A DNA stretch of 29,332 nucleotides from IMG/VR virus record IMGVR_UViG_3300034072_002193, positions 1 to 29,332 of that record. The stretch is one strand, 5' to 3'. This DNA comes from a virus. The translations under genes were made by a program, and so were the position numbers. Below the pieces are notes generated by a model that searched no databases, was not told the DNA's origin, and worked only from the letters and a program-made list of their open reading frames with translations. Positions 8,105 through 15,667 of this stretch are shown here, in pieces (the stretch's first letter is position 1; each line of letters begins with the position of its first letter).

Positions 8105-8130
8105 GCCGGGCAGGATCAATCCCGCCCGGC
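8105..8130. terminator. Hairpin after the major capsid gene, no T-run
   Basis: Perfect 7-bp arms gccgggc (8105-8111) and gcccggc (8124-8130) are extended by an inner GGA/TCC pair. It lies between the capsid stop (8159) and the next start (8031). There is no U-tract on either strand, so it may stabilise mRNA ends or be a weak terminator. Confidence 0.4.
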
Positions 8131-8158
8131 ATCCATCTCAGATTCAGGCTGAAGCCGA

Positions 8159-9448
8159 TCAGGCCAGCTTGAGGTGCTTGATCGCGGCCGTGTCGACCAG
8201 TTCACCGTCGAAACGGATCAGACCGGCCATGCCGATCTTCGGCCAAAAGCGCTCGCGCACGGTGCCGATAAGCGGGGCGCCTACCTTGCGCACCCAGTAA
8301 CGGCTGTGGTCCCCGAACAGGATCGCGCGCGCACCGGTTGCGATCGCGGCGATGTCGTCGTTGATCGAATACGGGTGATCGAGAAGCAGCGAGGGGGCGC
8401 CGATGCGCACGTCACCCATCTGCCACAGGAAGTTGCCTTGGCCGTCCTTCAGCTTGCGCAGGGCGAGCAGCGTGGTGTCGGAGAACTGCCAGCGGCACTT
8501 TGGACTGCGGCGATAAGCAGCGTTGACCGAGTGCTGCAGCGCCATCACTTCGTCAGCGGTGATCGCGCTGGTGCTCACAGCGGTAACGCCAAGCGTCGAA
8601 GCTGTCGCGATACCGTTCGGCTGACTCGTGCCCGTGCCGGTGGTCAGGCGAGCATTGGCACGGCGGCCGAGACGTTCGCCGATCGCATCAGCGAGGAAGC
8701 TGGTCAGGTCAAAGGCCGAATCCTGCATCAGCTCAAACGACAGCTTGATCCACGGGGTAGCGTCGACGTAGGCGTCGAGACGCTTCTGTCCGAAGCTGAG
8801 GTCGCCGCTGTTGTCGTCAGTCAGATCAGCACCTTCTGCGAGCGCCGATGCGGAGTTTGCCGTGTCGTCGTTGGTCGGAATATCGAACTCATTGCCCGAT
8901 CCGGTCACAATCTCACGAACGATGTTGCCATCGTACATCGGGCCCCAGTCCTTCATCGTCTTGACGATCTCGTTCGCGAGCTGGACCGGAACGGTGTAGC
9001 CACCCGAGGCTGCGGTACCAGCCACCTGGACGCGGAGTTCCTTGTCGTACCCGCGACGCAGGAGGCTGCGCTGTTCTGGCGTCAGATCGCTGGCGTCGGC
9101 GCCCGCACGCAGGAACGCCATGAAGGCGTCGCGATACTCTTCCTGAGTCTTCTCGGCCGCAGGGCGCTCATTGCCGTCGTGGTCGCCGGCCGCGCGCGTT
9201 TCAAGATCGGAGCCGAGCGGACGGCGCTGCTCCCGATGCTCCTGGGTGATCTTCTCGATGTTGGCTTGACGCTCTTCGCGCTTGATCTGGGCTTCGAGCT
9301 TGTCGAATTCAGCCATGATCGTGTCGTGGCGCTGCTCAAGCTCAGCGGTGCGCGATTCGTCCGTGTTCTTTGTGATTTCTTCCAGCGCCGCGCGGGCCTG
9401 CGTAACCAGTTCACCGCGCTTTTCGTGCAGCTTCGTCAGAGTGTCCAT
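8159..9448 (-). CDS. Major capsid protein, HK97 fold
   Basis: The product is 429 aa, starting at ATG 9448 with AGGAG 6 nt upstream. Residues 1-75 are a charged coiled coil (the scaffolding delta domain), which HK97-like proteases normally remove. The mature domain seems to begin between about residues 80 and 145. It carries typical HK97 capsid elements: GGYTVPVQLANEIV at about 149-162, a DDNSGDLSFGQKRLDAY segment in the loop/P-domain, and WIKLSFELMQDSAFDL. The region LDHPYSINDDI and the C-terminal FGDHSRYWVRKVG are also typical. It follows the prohead protease gene in the normal order. The family assembles the icosahedral shell. Confidence 0.95.
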   Translation of the reverse strand: MDTLTKLHEKRGELVTQARAALEEITKNTDESRTAELEQRHDTIMAEFDKLEAQIKREERQANIEKITQEHREQRRPLGSDLETRAAGDHDGNERPAAEKTQEEYRDAFMAFLRAGADASDLTPEQRSLLRRGYDKELRVQVAGTAASGGYTVPVQLANEIVKTMKDWGPMYDGNIVREIVTGSGNEFDIPTNDDTANSASALAEGADLTDDNSGDLSFGQKRLDAYVDATPWIKLSFELMQDSAFDLTSFLADAIGERLGRRANARLTTGTGTSQPNGIATASTLGVTAVSTSAITADEVMALQHSVNAAYRRSPKCRWQFSDTTLLALRKLKDGQGNFLWQMGDVRIGAPSLLLDHPYSINDDIAAIATGARAILFGDHSRYWVRKVGAPLIGTVRERFWPKIGMAGLIRFDGELVDTAAIKHLKLA

Positions 9449-9466
9449 GTTCTGCTCCTGGGCATG

Positions 9467-9489
9467 AAAAAGCCCGCTCGCAGCGGGCT
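9467..9489 (-). terminator. Terminator-like hairpin directly upstream of the capsid start
   Basis: An 8-bp stem pairs agcccgct (9471-9478) with agcgggct (9482-9489) around a 3-nt loop. Five T follow on the minus strand. Only 18 nt separate it from the capsid ATG, and they contain the AGGAG ribosome site. Confidence 0.7.
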
Positions 9490-9538
9490 GAGAGGACGGG
9501 AACAGCCCGTCGCCTCCGGCATCAGCGCCGGGTGAAGA

Positions 9539-10159
9539 TCAAAGGCCGCGTTCGAGTTGGGCCTGCCGAGCCCGTCGTGCAGCAATGCGAGTCATTGCGC
9601 CGTCACGATTGTGCTGTCGCTTTTCGTTCCGGGCATGCTCAAGCGAGCGCAGTCCCACTTCGGTGTCCTGGTACTGGGGCATTGCGGTATACGTGATCTC
9701 GTAGAGCTCTGCTTCGATCACGGTCCGATGCGGCGGGCTGACCGTCTCGTCCCACTCTTCCTTCCGCGACCGGAAGGCAAATGACATGCCGGCGATATCG
9801 CCGCGCGCAATCTGCACACCAAGATCTCGGCCATCACTGGTGTCAGGCAGTGCGTTTTCGAACCACAGGCCCTTGTCATCCTCACGCAGGGACAGCGTGC
9901 CCGCCTTCATCCGGCCGACAACTCGGCCGGTGTCGTGACTATGGACGGCAAGCACATCCCGGGTCTGGAGCGAATGCCCAAAAGCGCCCGGCAGGAATTC
10001 TTCCGTCCAGATTCCGCAAACGTCGGTTTTAGCGCGAAACACAGCGGCATAGCCTGTCGCCGTCTTACCGCTTTCGCCGTCCACCGCGGCACGGAGCTCC
10101 AGCGGCGAGGTCAGGGCGCGCGTTTCGCGGCCCTCAGGCGTCGGCGTGTTCACCGTCAT
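9539..10159 (-). CDS. Prohead protease, HK97 family (peptidase S78)
   Basis: The start is set at ATG 10159 (MTVNTPTPEG), with AAGGA 8 nt upstream, giving 206 aa. It overlaps the portal gene end by about 25 nt. The core ATGYAAVFRAKTDVCGIW and the EEFLPGAFGHSL segment match S78 proteases. The likely catalytic His lies in AVHSHDTGRVVGR near residues 73-75, and the Ser in GMSFAF near residue 126. The C-terminal part (TAMPQYQDTEVGLRSLE) is also typical. It cleaves the scaffolding delta domain of the capsid protein encoded just downstream. The basic, Arg-rich end may be a self-cleaved tail. Confidence 0.93.
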   Translation of the reverse strand: MTVNTPTPEGRETRALTSPLELRAAVDGESGKTATGYAAVFRAKTDVCGIWTEEFLPGAFGHSLQTRDVLAVHSHDTGRVVGRMKAGTLSLREDDKGLWFENALPDTSDGRDLGVQIARGDIAGMSFAFRSRKEEWDETVSPPHRTVIEAELYEITYTAMPQYQDTEVGLRSLEHARNEKRQHNRDGAMTRIAARRARQAQLERGL

Positions 10160-11444
10160 CGGCAGAATCCTTGGTTTTATCCGTCGCATCGGCGGCCGGC
10201 TCGTTGTCGTTCAGCGGTGGTCCGCCATTATGGCCCTGCATGTCGGGCACGCTCCCCAGCGGCACAGTCGCCTGCTGAACATAGGGCTTGGCTCCGACAC
10301 CATCAGGATAGGGCATCCGGTCCTCGAGTTCGCGCGACTCATCCGGCGTGAGTTGTCCGGTCAGAATGGCGCGAGCCATCGCTTCGATCCGCGTTTTGAA
10401 GTCGGCGCGCTGGATCGCATCAAGGTTGTGCTTGGTGCGGCGCGAGCGGCGACGTTGGCCAAACAGCTTCAGGTTCAGTTCGTCTTCAAGCGCCTTTGCC
10501 CAGTGCAGGATAAGGTGCTTCACCAGCTGAAGATCCTGCTGCTCGGTATTCGCGAACGTACCTTTGGACAGATCACCGAGGAACACGGGCGGAAGGCCGT
10601 AGATGCGCCCGATTTCCTGTATTTGGAACAGCCGCGCCTCGGTCATCTGCCCCTTGGCGGGATCGATCCCGATCGGCTTCAGAGAGTGGCCCGGCGGCAT
10701 CCCGAAAAATGGCATCCCTGCCTTCAGGGCCATCTCGATGGCGCGCTGGATATCCTTCTGCGCGCGCTTGAATGCTTCTGCGCCTTGTGGAAGCGGCCCC
10801 TCAAGGGCAAGCGGCGGCGTGCCGCCACTCGCGAAGAAGCCGCCGGCGAAGTCGTTCATGGCGATCGCCAGAGCGATGGCCTTGCGACCTTTGTAGATCG
10901 GGCTGTAGACGTCCAGTTGGTTGGGCCGAAGCATGAACGGCAGATCGATAACGTCGGCCGCCAAGTACTCCTTGCCCGCGAAACGATAATATCTACGCCC
11001 GTTCCTGCGTCCAACGGTCGTTTCGTGCGGATCCATCGGCCAGATCGCGACCGGCTTGGTCCCTTCCCTCTCAATGAAGGAGAGTCCACGACCTCCGGTG
11101 AACACCTGCTGCCAAAAGTACTGCCGCCAGCCAAAGCTGGTCCACTCTGAATTCGGTGCCTCATTCAGCAGCATGGCCAGCTCGCCATCGACGCGCTTGA
11201 CGGAACTGTAGCCATGCAGCGGTAAGCTCGCCAACGTGCGCGACAGGAAGTGCACCGCGCAGAACACCGCAGGCACCTCAAGCGCAGCCTCGATCGAGAC
11301 CGGTGGCAGCTGGCTCCGGTTATCCATCACGCCAAGTAGGCGCAGCAGTTCCTCGCTGTTCGCGCTCAGACTGTAGAGCGGGTTCTCCAGCGGATTGCCC
11401 GCCCGCTTTTCCAGGGCGCGATTGCGATAATCGTCGGGCGACAT
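10134..11444 (-). CDS. Portal protein, HK97 family
   Basis: The product is 436 aa, starting at ATG 11444; the large terminase stop overlaps it by one base (TGATG), so translation is probably coupled. Family features in order are an N-terminal helix with ALEVPAVFCAVHFLSRTLAS, an LLNEAPNSEWTSFGWRQYFW segment and IWPMDPHETTVGRRNGRRYY. A stem/crown region (ARLFQIQEIGRIYGLPPVFL) and LVKHLILHWAKALEDELNL follow. It forms the dodecameric vertex ring through which DNA enters. The C-terminus is acidic and low-complexity (DNEPAADATDKTKDSADDG). Confidence 0.94.
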   Translation of the reverse strand: MSPDDYRNRALEKRAGNPLENPLYSLSANSEELLRLLGVMDNRSQLPPVSIEAALEVPAVFCAVHFLSRTLASLPLHGYSSVKRVDGELAMLLNEAPNSEWTSFGWRQYFWQQVFTGGRGLSFIEREGTKPVAIWPMDPHETTVGRRNGRRYYRFAGKEYLAADVIDLPFMLRPNQLDVYSPIYKGRKAIALAIAMNDFAGGFFASGGTPPLALEGPLPQGAEAFKRAQKDIQRAIEMALKAGMPFFGMPPGHSLKPIGIDPAKGQMTEARLFQIQEIGRIYGLPPVFLGDLSKGTFANTEQQDLQLVKHLILHWAKALEDELNLKLFGQRRRSRRTKHNLDAIQRADFKTRIEAMARAILTGQLTPDESRELEDRMPYPDGVGAKPYVQQATVPLGSVPDMQGHNGGPPLNDNEPAADATDKTKDSADDGEHADA

Positions 11445-13231
11445 CAGGCGTCTGTCATACTGAATTCGGGATCATCCCAAGGCGAAGTCGGCACTTCTTC
11501 TTCCTCCTTCGCCATCGCAGTGCCCAGCGCCGCGATCAGCGCCACCGGGTTGTCGATCTTGGCTTCCGCCCGCGGCTTGCGTGGATAGACGTTGTCCTTG
11601 GCGTCTTCCTGCGCGACGACGTTGCTCATCTGCCATTCCATGACCGGGCAACCGCCGTGGGCGATGGTCCCGGCCTTGGTCAGGGCATCCAGTTCTTTCA
11701 TCGGCTCGCTGAAATTCAGCACTACCGGGCGGTATTCGATCATCGGCAGGCCAGCCTTGATTGCCGTTGTGGCGAGATAGGTGGCCTGGTGCGGGTCGTA
11801 TGGGACGTGCTCGAGCTGAAAGCGGGTTCGCACGTCTTCCAGCACCGTCAGGATTTCATCGTAATCGATGATGTTCCCGTCGGTGCTGGTCAACAGGCCC
11901 TGCGCATGCCAGCCCTGATAGGTCTCGTTCTCCGCGATCGTGTCTTCGGGCAGGAAGTAGAAGCCCGTCCGGATGTAAGGATCTTCCTTCGTTGCTCTTT
12001 CGCCGATCGGCAGGAACAGCAGCTCCAGCGCGGCGATGTCCGTCTTCGACGCAAGGTCGAGGCTGGCAATGCAACGCCGGCCAAGCATCTGCGGCAGCGC
12101 GAGGAGATCCTGCGCCCTGGCCGGCAGATCCGGATCCCTGCATGCCCGCCATTTCTCGATGTCGAAATAGGCTGCCTTGGCGGCAACCCAGATATTCAGA
12201 TGCTTCGTCTTGAACTTGCCCGCCTTGCGCGGGGTGTTGATCGCTTCGCGCTGCGCGCCAAGGAGGAAATCCTCCATGACCGAAACGCCATAGTTCGGGT
12301 TCGCCTTGCGCAGGACCTGCGGAGATCGCCAGTCGTCGCCTTCGTCGATCGTGTACTCGATGAAGAACGTGCGCTCTTCGAACGATGGTCCCGGGCCCAG
12401 CCCCAGCGCCGCGCGTTCAGCCTGTACCTCCTCGGATGCACCGATGCCCTGCAGCCGCTGCCGCTCCTCTTGGATGCGGGCGTAGCAAGGTCCGGCCAGA
12501 TTGAACCCGGCAGTCGTTATCATGATCTGCAGGGGCTGCTCTCGCGCGCCCATGCCCGTGCCCATCGTATCGATCTGCCGATCATCGACGTGCTCGTGGT
12601 ATTCGTCGTGGATCGCGCAGCTTGGGGATTGCCCGTCGCCCGGATCTCCGATGATCGTCTCGAACTTGGATTCGTCGGCGATCCGCACCAGCGAATGCTT
12701 GTTGATCCCAATGCCGAACTTCTTGACCAGCGCCGGGGTGCGCTTGGCCATCTGCTGCGCCGGGACGAAGACTTCCTTCGCCTGCTTCTCGGTCACCGCG
12801 CCGGCGTAAACCTCGGCACCGAACTCCCCATCGGCGCAGAGCATGTAAAGGCCGACAGGCGCGACCAGGGCCGACTTGCCGTTCTTGCGTGGCACCACCG
12901 GGAACACGACCCGGAAGCGCCGCAGTCCATCAACCTTGCGCAACCACCCGAAGACGCAGGCAAGGATGAAGATCTGCCAGGGCTCGAGGATCAGCTTTTT
13001 CCGCTGCAGCGCCCACTTGCCTTTGGTGTGGGGCATCAACTCCACGAACCTGCAGATCCGCGCGGCCTTCTCCTCGTCGAAGCGGAAGGGGAAACCCTTC
13101 TTTTTCTGGACCTTCAGCTCATCCAGGAACCGCTGGCACTGAAGCCGGACCGTCTTGCACGCCGGGATCTTCCCGCGCGCCACGTCGCCGGCATACTGCC
13201 GCGCAATCGCAGCGTAATCGCGGTCCGACAC
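11444..13231 (-). CDS. terL: Terminase large subunit
   Basis: The product is 595 aa with a GTG start at 13231, immediately after the stop of the small upstream gene (TGATGTG). The ATPase domain shows a Walker A-like motif PRKNGKS near residues 114-120 and a Walker B SCAIHDE near 204-210. ITTAGF at about 238-243 is the usual coupling motif. The C-terminal nuclease domain shows a catalytic Asp in IASLDLASKTDIA (about 388-400) and a second in VPYDPHQA (about 476-483). This is the phage terminase large subunit of the HK97/Terminase_1 type. It translocates and cuts DNA together with the small subunit and HNH protein encoded upstream. Confidence 0.95.
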   Translation of the reverse strand: MSDRDYAAIARQYAGDVARGKIPACKTVRLQCQRFLDELKVQKKKGFPFRFDEEKAARICRFVELMPHTKGKWALQRKKLILEPWQIFILACVFGWLRKVDGLRRFRVVFPVVPRKNGKSALVAPVGLYMLCADGEFGAEVYAGAVTEKQAKEVFVPAQQMAKRTPALVKKFGIGINKHSLVRIADESKFETIIGDPGDGQSPSCAIHDEYHEHVDDRQIDTMGTGMGAREQPLQIMITTAGFNLAGPCYARIQEERQRLQGIGASEEVQAERAALGLGPGPSFEERTFFIEYTIDEGDDWRSPQVLRKANPNYGVSVMEDFLLGAQREAINTPRKAGKFKTKHLNIWVAAKAAYFDIEKWRACRDPDLPARAQDLLALPQMLGRRCIASLDLASKTDIAALELLFLPIGERATKEDPYIRTGFYFLPEDTIAENETYQGWHAQGLLTSTDGNIIDYDEILTVLEDVRTRFQLEHVPYDPHQATYLATTAIKAGLPMIEYRPVVLNFSEPMKELDALTKAGTIAHGGCPVMEWQMSNVVAQEDAKDNVYPRKPRAEAKIDNPVALIAALGTAMAKEEEEVPTSPWDDPEFSMTDA

Positions 13232-13232
13232 A

Positions 13233-13427
13233 TCAGGTGAAGTTTGCCTTCACCGCCCACATAGCAGCTTGCTCGTAGTTGGTGATGGCGATCGCGCGCT
13301 CTCGATTGGCGGGCACATTTGCCGCGATGTACGCGAGTAGATCTTCGGTCTGCCGCTTGATCTCGGCCACCACTTCCGACCCTGACGGGTTGAACGCGGG
13401 GATCGTGCTGGGCTGCTTGACTGACAT
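13233..13427 (-). CDS. Acb2/Tad1-like hairpin protein (candidate anti-CBASS / anti-Thoeris cyclic nucleotide sponge)
   Basis: The product is 64 aa from ATG 13427 with an excellent ribosome site (GAGGAG, 6 nt spacing); an extension to 13460 would overlap the small terminase gene. The layout is a short Pro-rich N-terminus, helix one (VAEIKRQTEDLLAYIAANVP), a turn with NRER, then helix two (AIAITNYEQAAMWAVKANFT). The NRER followed by A.T..E.A.MWA.KA pattern is that of the Acb2/Tad1 hairpin domain. The studied members bind cyclic oligonucleotide or gcADPR signals and shield them from host effectors. It sits between the two terminase genes, so it is made late, or with the virion genes. Family assignment is by motif memory, and ligand binding is not shown by sequence. 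Confidence 0.62.
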   Translation of the reverse strand: MSVKQPSTIPAFNPSGSEVVAEIKRQTEDLLAYIAANVPANRERAIAITNYEQAAMWAVKANFT

Positions 13428-13437
13428 CGTGTGCTCC

Positions 13438-13938
13438 TCAAAAGCCGCCGAAGGCGTCATCTTCTTCTTTGTGACCAGCGGCGATGCGGAGCGCGGCGGC
13501 CGGGTTCAGCATCAGCTCACCAAGCAGCGACTGCGCCTGGCGCATCGCATCACTCAGCATCGCCACTTCCGGCCGAGCCCGAATCAGCCGGGTGATGATC
13601 GTTTCCTCGCCGACTTTCTTTGCCGACTCTGTCTTGTATGTGTCGCCCTCAGTTTCGAGGACGGCTTGGAAACGCTGTATCTGCTCGAGCCGCAGCGCGA
13701 GCAGCGCGATGTGCTCGGCGAAGTTGGGGTTTGCGCGCCCCTCCTTCTCGAGCATCCCCGCGATCGACGCGAAATGTAGCTGGGCCAAATCCGACAGGTG
13801 CAGCGGCGCAATCATCGGCTCGCCGGGCGAGACCGCAACCACGTTCTCGCGGTCCTTGCGGTCGGTGCCTGCCAGCTTCTTCAGCTCGGGCGCCTTTGGT
13901 CGTCGACCAGCTCCCGGTCGGGGCCCACCCTTCGCCAT
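13438..13938 (-). CDS. Terminase small subunit, P27 family
   Basis: The start is set at ATG 13938 (MAKGGPRPGAGRRPKAPELK), giving 166 aa; an upstream extension to 13980 lacks support. The GRRPKAPELKKLAGT opening followed by a basic stretch is the signature start of P27-type small terminases. The helical middle (LRLEQIQRFQAVLETEGDTY) and RARPEVAMLSDAMRQAQSLL near the end also fit. The family recognises the packaging site and loads the large subunit. The next gene starts 10 nt downstream, and the HNH gene precedes it. Confidence 0.9.
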   Translation of the reverse strand: MAKGGPRPGAGRRPKAPELKKLAGTDRKDRENVVAVSPGEPMIAPLHLSDLAQLHFASIAGMLEKEGRANPNFAEHIALLALRLEQIQRFQAVLETEGDTYKTESAKKVGEETIITRLIRARPEVAMLSDAMRQAQSLLGELMLNPAAALRIAAGHKEEDDAFGGF

Positions 13939-14052
13939 CGCAACCCCGTGAAAAAAGACCCTTTGAATTCGCCCAGGCAAAAATCAAGGACGGGGGGCGG
14001 TGTCCGCCTCGAAGGGGGTCGATTTTCGACCCCTCCCCCCTGCCGTTAAGGT
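13939..14052. other. Intergenic gap, candidate cos region
   Basis: This 114-bp non-coding gap lies between the HNH gene and the small terminase. It contains G-runs (13992-13997, 14014-14018) and C-runs (14031-14040). A dyad pairs ggggtcg (14015-14021) with cgacccc (14027-14033). Phages with an HNH protein beside the terminase are usually cos phages, with cos in this neighbourhood. The exact nick site cannot be read from sequence alone. Confidence 0.35.
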
Positions 14053-14397
14053 TCACCGCCCCGAAGCTGAACGCCGACGTATCGCAGCTGACCTTGCCGC
14101 CTTTGCCCGCTCCGCCTTCGACTTGGCATCATGGCAGGGCGTGCACAGCGCCTGCTTGTTCGACCGCTCGTCACTGCCACCCCAAGCGAGTGGCTTGATG
14201 TGGTCGACCACGTCGCTCGCCACTTCACGGCCTTCTGCGAGGCACGACCGACAGAAGGGCTCCTCATCCAAGACAGCAATGCGATCACGCTGCCCGGCGC
14301 GACCGCGTTTGCGAGGATCCTTGTAGGCCGGGTCACGAGCCCAAGCCTTTCGAGGAGCTGCCGCCGTCTTCCTGAAGACAGGCGCGTGGGTCGGCAA
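14053..14397 (-). CDS. HNH endonuclease
   Basis: The product is 114 aa with a TTG start at 14397, two bases after the TAG stop of the upstream gene. No other in-frame start exists in the domain. The HNH core is clear: FCRSC at about residues 48-52, then VVDHIKPLAWGGSDERSNKQ, then ALCTPCHDAK. These give the metal-binding Cys pairs, the catalytic DH and the final CH. HNH proteins next to terminases take part in cos cleavage in HK97-like phages. The N-terminal region is basic and Arg/Lys-rich, consistent with DNA binding. Confidence 0.9.
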   Translation of the reverse strand: MPTHAPVFRKTAAAPRKAWARDPAYKDPRKRGRAGQRDRIAVLDEEPFCRSCLAEGREVASDVVDHIKPLAWGGSDERSNKQALCTPCHDAKSKAERAKAARSAAIRRRSASGR

Positions 14398-14399
14398 TG

Positions 14400-14843
14400 C
14401 TATTTGCCGGATCGGAATGAAAGACGTGAACTGTATGTCGGGCGATAGCTATACGTCGATCGATAGCCTGACGAACCCGACGACCAGGTCTTCGTCTTCA
14501 CTGTGCTGGTCACCGCACTGCCATTGCGCACGGTTGTCGTTGTGGTCACCGTCTGCTTGCGCATCGCAGGATGCTGGTAGCTTGCAATCGCCGGTCGATA
14601 TCCGCGGTAGTGGGGATCAGCAATGATCACCGTCTGCCGCTGTCCACCCCTCATCACAGTGCCCAGCATATAGCCTGTCATGCCATAGAGCAGGTAGTCC
14701 TCGGCACTGCCGCCAGCCTTCACCACCTGCTGGCACTGCAGCACGTCCTTCGCTTTGAGGCAACGGTCGACGGGCGCCGCAGCACACGCGGTAGCCGCCA
14801 CCGCCAACACGGCAGCAAGAATGAAATTCAGATATCGGATCAT
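14400..14843 (-). CDS. Probable secreted lipoprotein, unknown function
   Basis: The product is 147 aa from ATG 14843 (MIRYLNFILAAVLAVAATAC), overlapping the previous stop region tightly. The first 22 residues form a signal peptide with a lipobox-like ATAC just before Cys20. Then follow DRCLKAKDVLQCQQVV, which could form a disulfide, and a hydrophobic Gly/Tyr stretch. The tail is Ser/Thr/Tyr-rich (STYSYRPTYSSRLSF). It could be an outer-membrane lipoprotein such as a spanin component or an exclusion protein. No family is recognised. Its place in front of the packaging genes is unusual for a lysis gene. Confidence 0.65.
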   Translation of the reverse strand: MIRYLNFILAAVLAVAATACAAAPVDRCLKAKDVLQCQQVVKAGGSAEDYLLYGMTGYMLGTVMRGGQRQTVIIADPHYRGYRPAIASYQHPAMRKQTVTTTTTVRNGSAVTSTVKTKTWSSGSSGYRSTYSYRPTYSSRLSFRSGK

Positions 14844-15157
14844 TGTCCGCCTTCCACATGAAGAGTGAGGATCACGATCGAAAGCCAGCAATGGCCATCC
14901 GAGCATTCAAGCCGGACGATGCCGGCATCGGCCAAGATCATACCGGGCAACTCGATGGCATCATCTTGAAGCGCTGCCTGCAGGCGCTGGTCAGGATAGC
15001 CCATCGGAACCTTGAGGCAGAAGATATGCTGCTCGCCGCTGAAGGTGACCGACTGCCAGTTCTCCGTGCGCTGCAGCCACAGGAAAGCATCCGGCCCAGC
15101 CAGCTGCAACACCAATCGCCGCACCGGGCAAGACGTGGTCCTGCCAGCGCGCGTCAA
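14840..15157 (-). CDS. Conserved-looking phage protein, unknown
   Basis: The product is 105 aa from TTG 15157, whose start overlaps the upstream stop as TTGA. The sequence has alternating hydrophobic strands (WQSVTFSGEQHIFCLKVPMG, IVRLECSDGHCWLSIVILTL) suggesting a small beta-rich protein. Its stop abuts the ATG of the lipoprotein gene. Nothing recognisable was found. The chain of overlapping starts and stops from 15539 to 14400 supports these as one translational unit. Confidence 0.55.
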   Translation of the reverse strand: MTRAGRTTSCPVRRLVLQLAGPDAFLWLQRTENWQSVTFSGEQHIFCLKVPMGYPDQRLQAALQDDAIELPGMILADAGIVRLECSDGHCWLSIVILTLHVEGGQ

Positions 15158-15351
15158 CCAACCGTTCCCGAAAGGTCGAGCAATTCACCATCGGTGCGCC
15201 CGATCCGGCGGGCTTGGGCCATGGCCCATCGCCCGCGCTCGATTTCGCCTACCACCTGCGCCAGCCAGCGCCTGGTCACGCGCACCTCGTCGAGCGCATC
15301 ACCACGATCGGCAAGCTGCCTCGCCGCCACAAGATCAATGCCCTCGCCCAT
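15154..15351 (-). CDS. Small helical phage protein, unknown
   Basis: The product is 65 aa from ATG 15351, two bases after the upstream stop. It is helical and Arg-rich (VTRRWLAQVVGEIERGRWAM). No family is recognised. Support comes from its tight junctions on both sides and the lack of any competing frame. Confidence 0.55.
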   Translation of the reverse strand: MGEGIDLVAARQLADRGDALDEVRVTRRWLAQVVGEIERGRWAMAQARRIGRTDGELLDLSGTVG

Positions 15352-15353
15352 GG

Positions 15354-15539
15354 TCAGCCGCGGAAAGCCTTCTGAAGCCTTGCCCGAAGACGTTGGACCC
15401 TTTGCTCCAGAGCATCGAACTGCGCCTGGTTGCGCAATCCCAGACTGAGCACCGACAGCATCTCGTCGATCTCGGCAGAAGCCTCGCGCAATGCGGACTC
15501 GATGTCGCTGGTCGGCCGAAGTGGCATCGTCACACGCAT
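15354..15539 (-). CDS. Small coiled-coil phage protein, unknown
   Basis: The product is 61 aa from ATG 15539, with GGAGG about 4-5 nt upstream. The extension to 15599 would read through a terminator hairpin and is rejected. It is a predicted coiled coil (SALREASAEIDEMLSVLSLG, then LEQRVQRLRARLQKAF). Size and helix content would suit an assembly or regulatory partner. No family is recognised. Confidence 0.6.
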   Translation of the reverse strand: MRVTMPLRPTSDIESALREASAEIDEMLSVLSLGLRNQAQFDALEQRVQRLRARLQKAFRG

Positions 15540-15555
15540 GCCACCTCCAAACACG

Positions 15556-15588
15556 AAAAAGCCCGCAATGCCTCGAAAGGCTGCGGGC
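15556..15588 (-). terminator. Terminator hairpin between the membrane protein gene and the small-gene block
   Basis: Stem gcccgca (15561-15567) pairs with tgcgggc (15582-15588); an inner gcct/aggc pair caps it. Five T follow on the minus strand. It lies 16 nt before the ATG at 15539, the same layout as at the capsid and tail tube genes. Confidence 0.7.
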
Positions 15589-15667
15589 TGCGGATACAAC
15601 TATGGCGGGGTCGGATTTGCCGGAAACGTGGCCATTCCGGCAGGGTCCTTTTTGTGACGGGCTAGGT

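Noticed and set aside
8174-9535. Long plus-strand frame opposite the capsid gene
   Set aside because: The minus strand encodes a clear HK97 capsid protein; the plus product has no recognisable domain.
11303-13240. Long plus-strand frame opposite the large terminase gene
   Set aside because: The minus strand encodes a complete terminase with Walker motifs; this frame is a high-GC antisense shadow.
14840-15540. Lysis cassette (holin, endolysin) among the small genes
   Set aside because: No lysozyme, amidase or peptidase motif and no holin-like multi-TM protein is present; only one lipoprotein-like product is seen.
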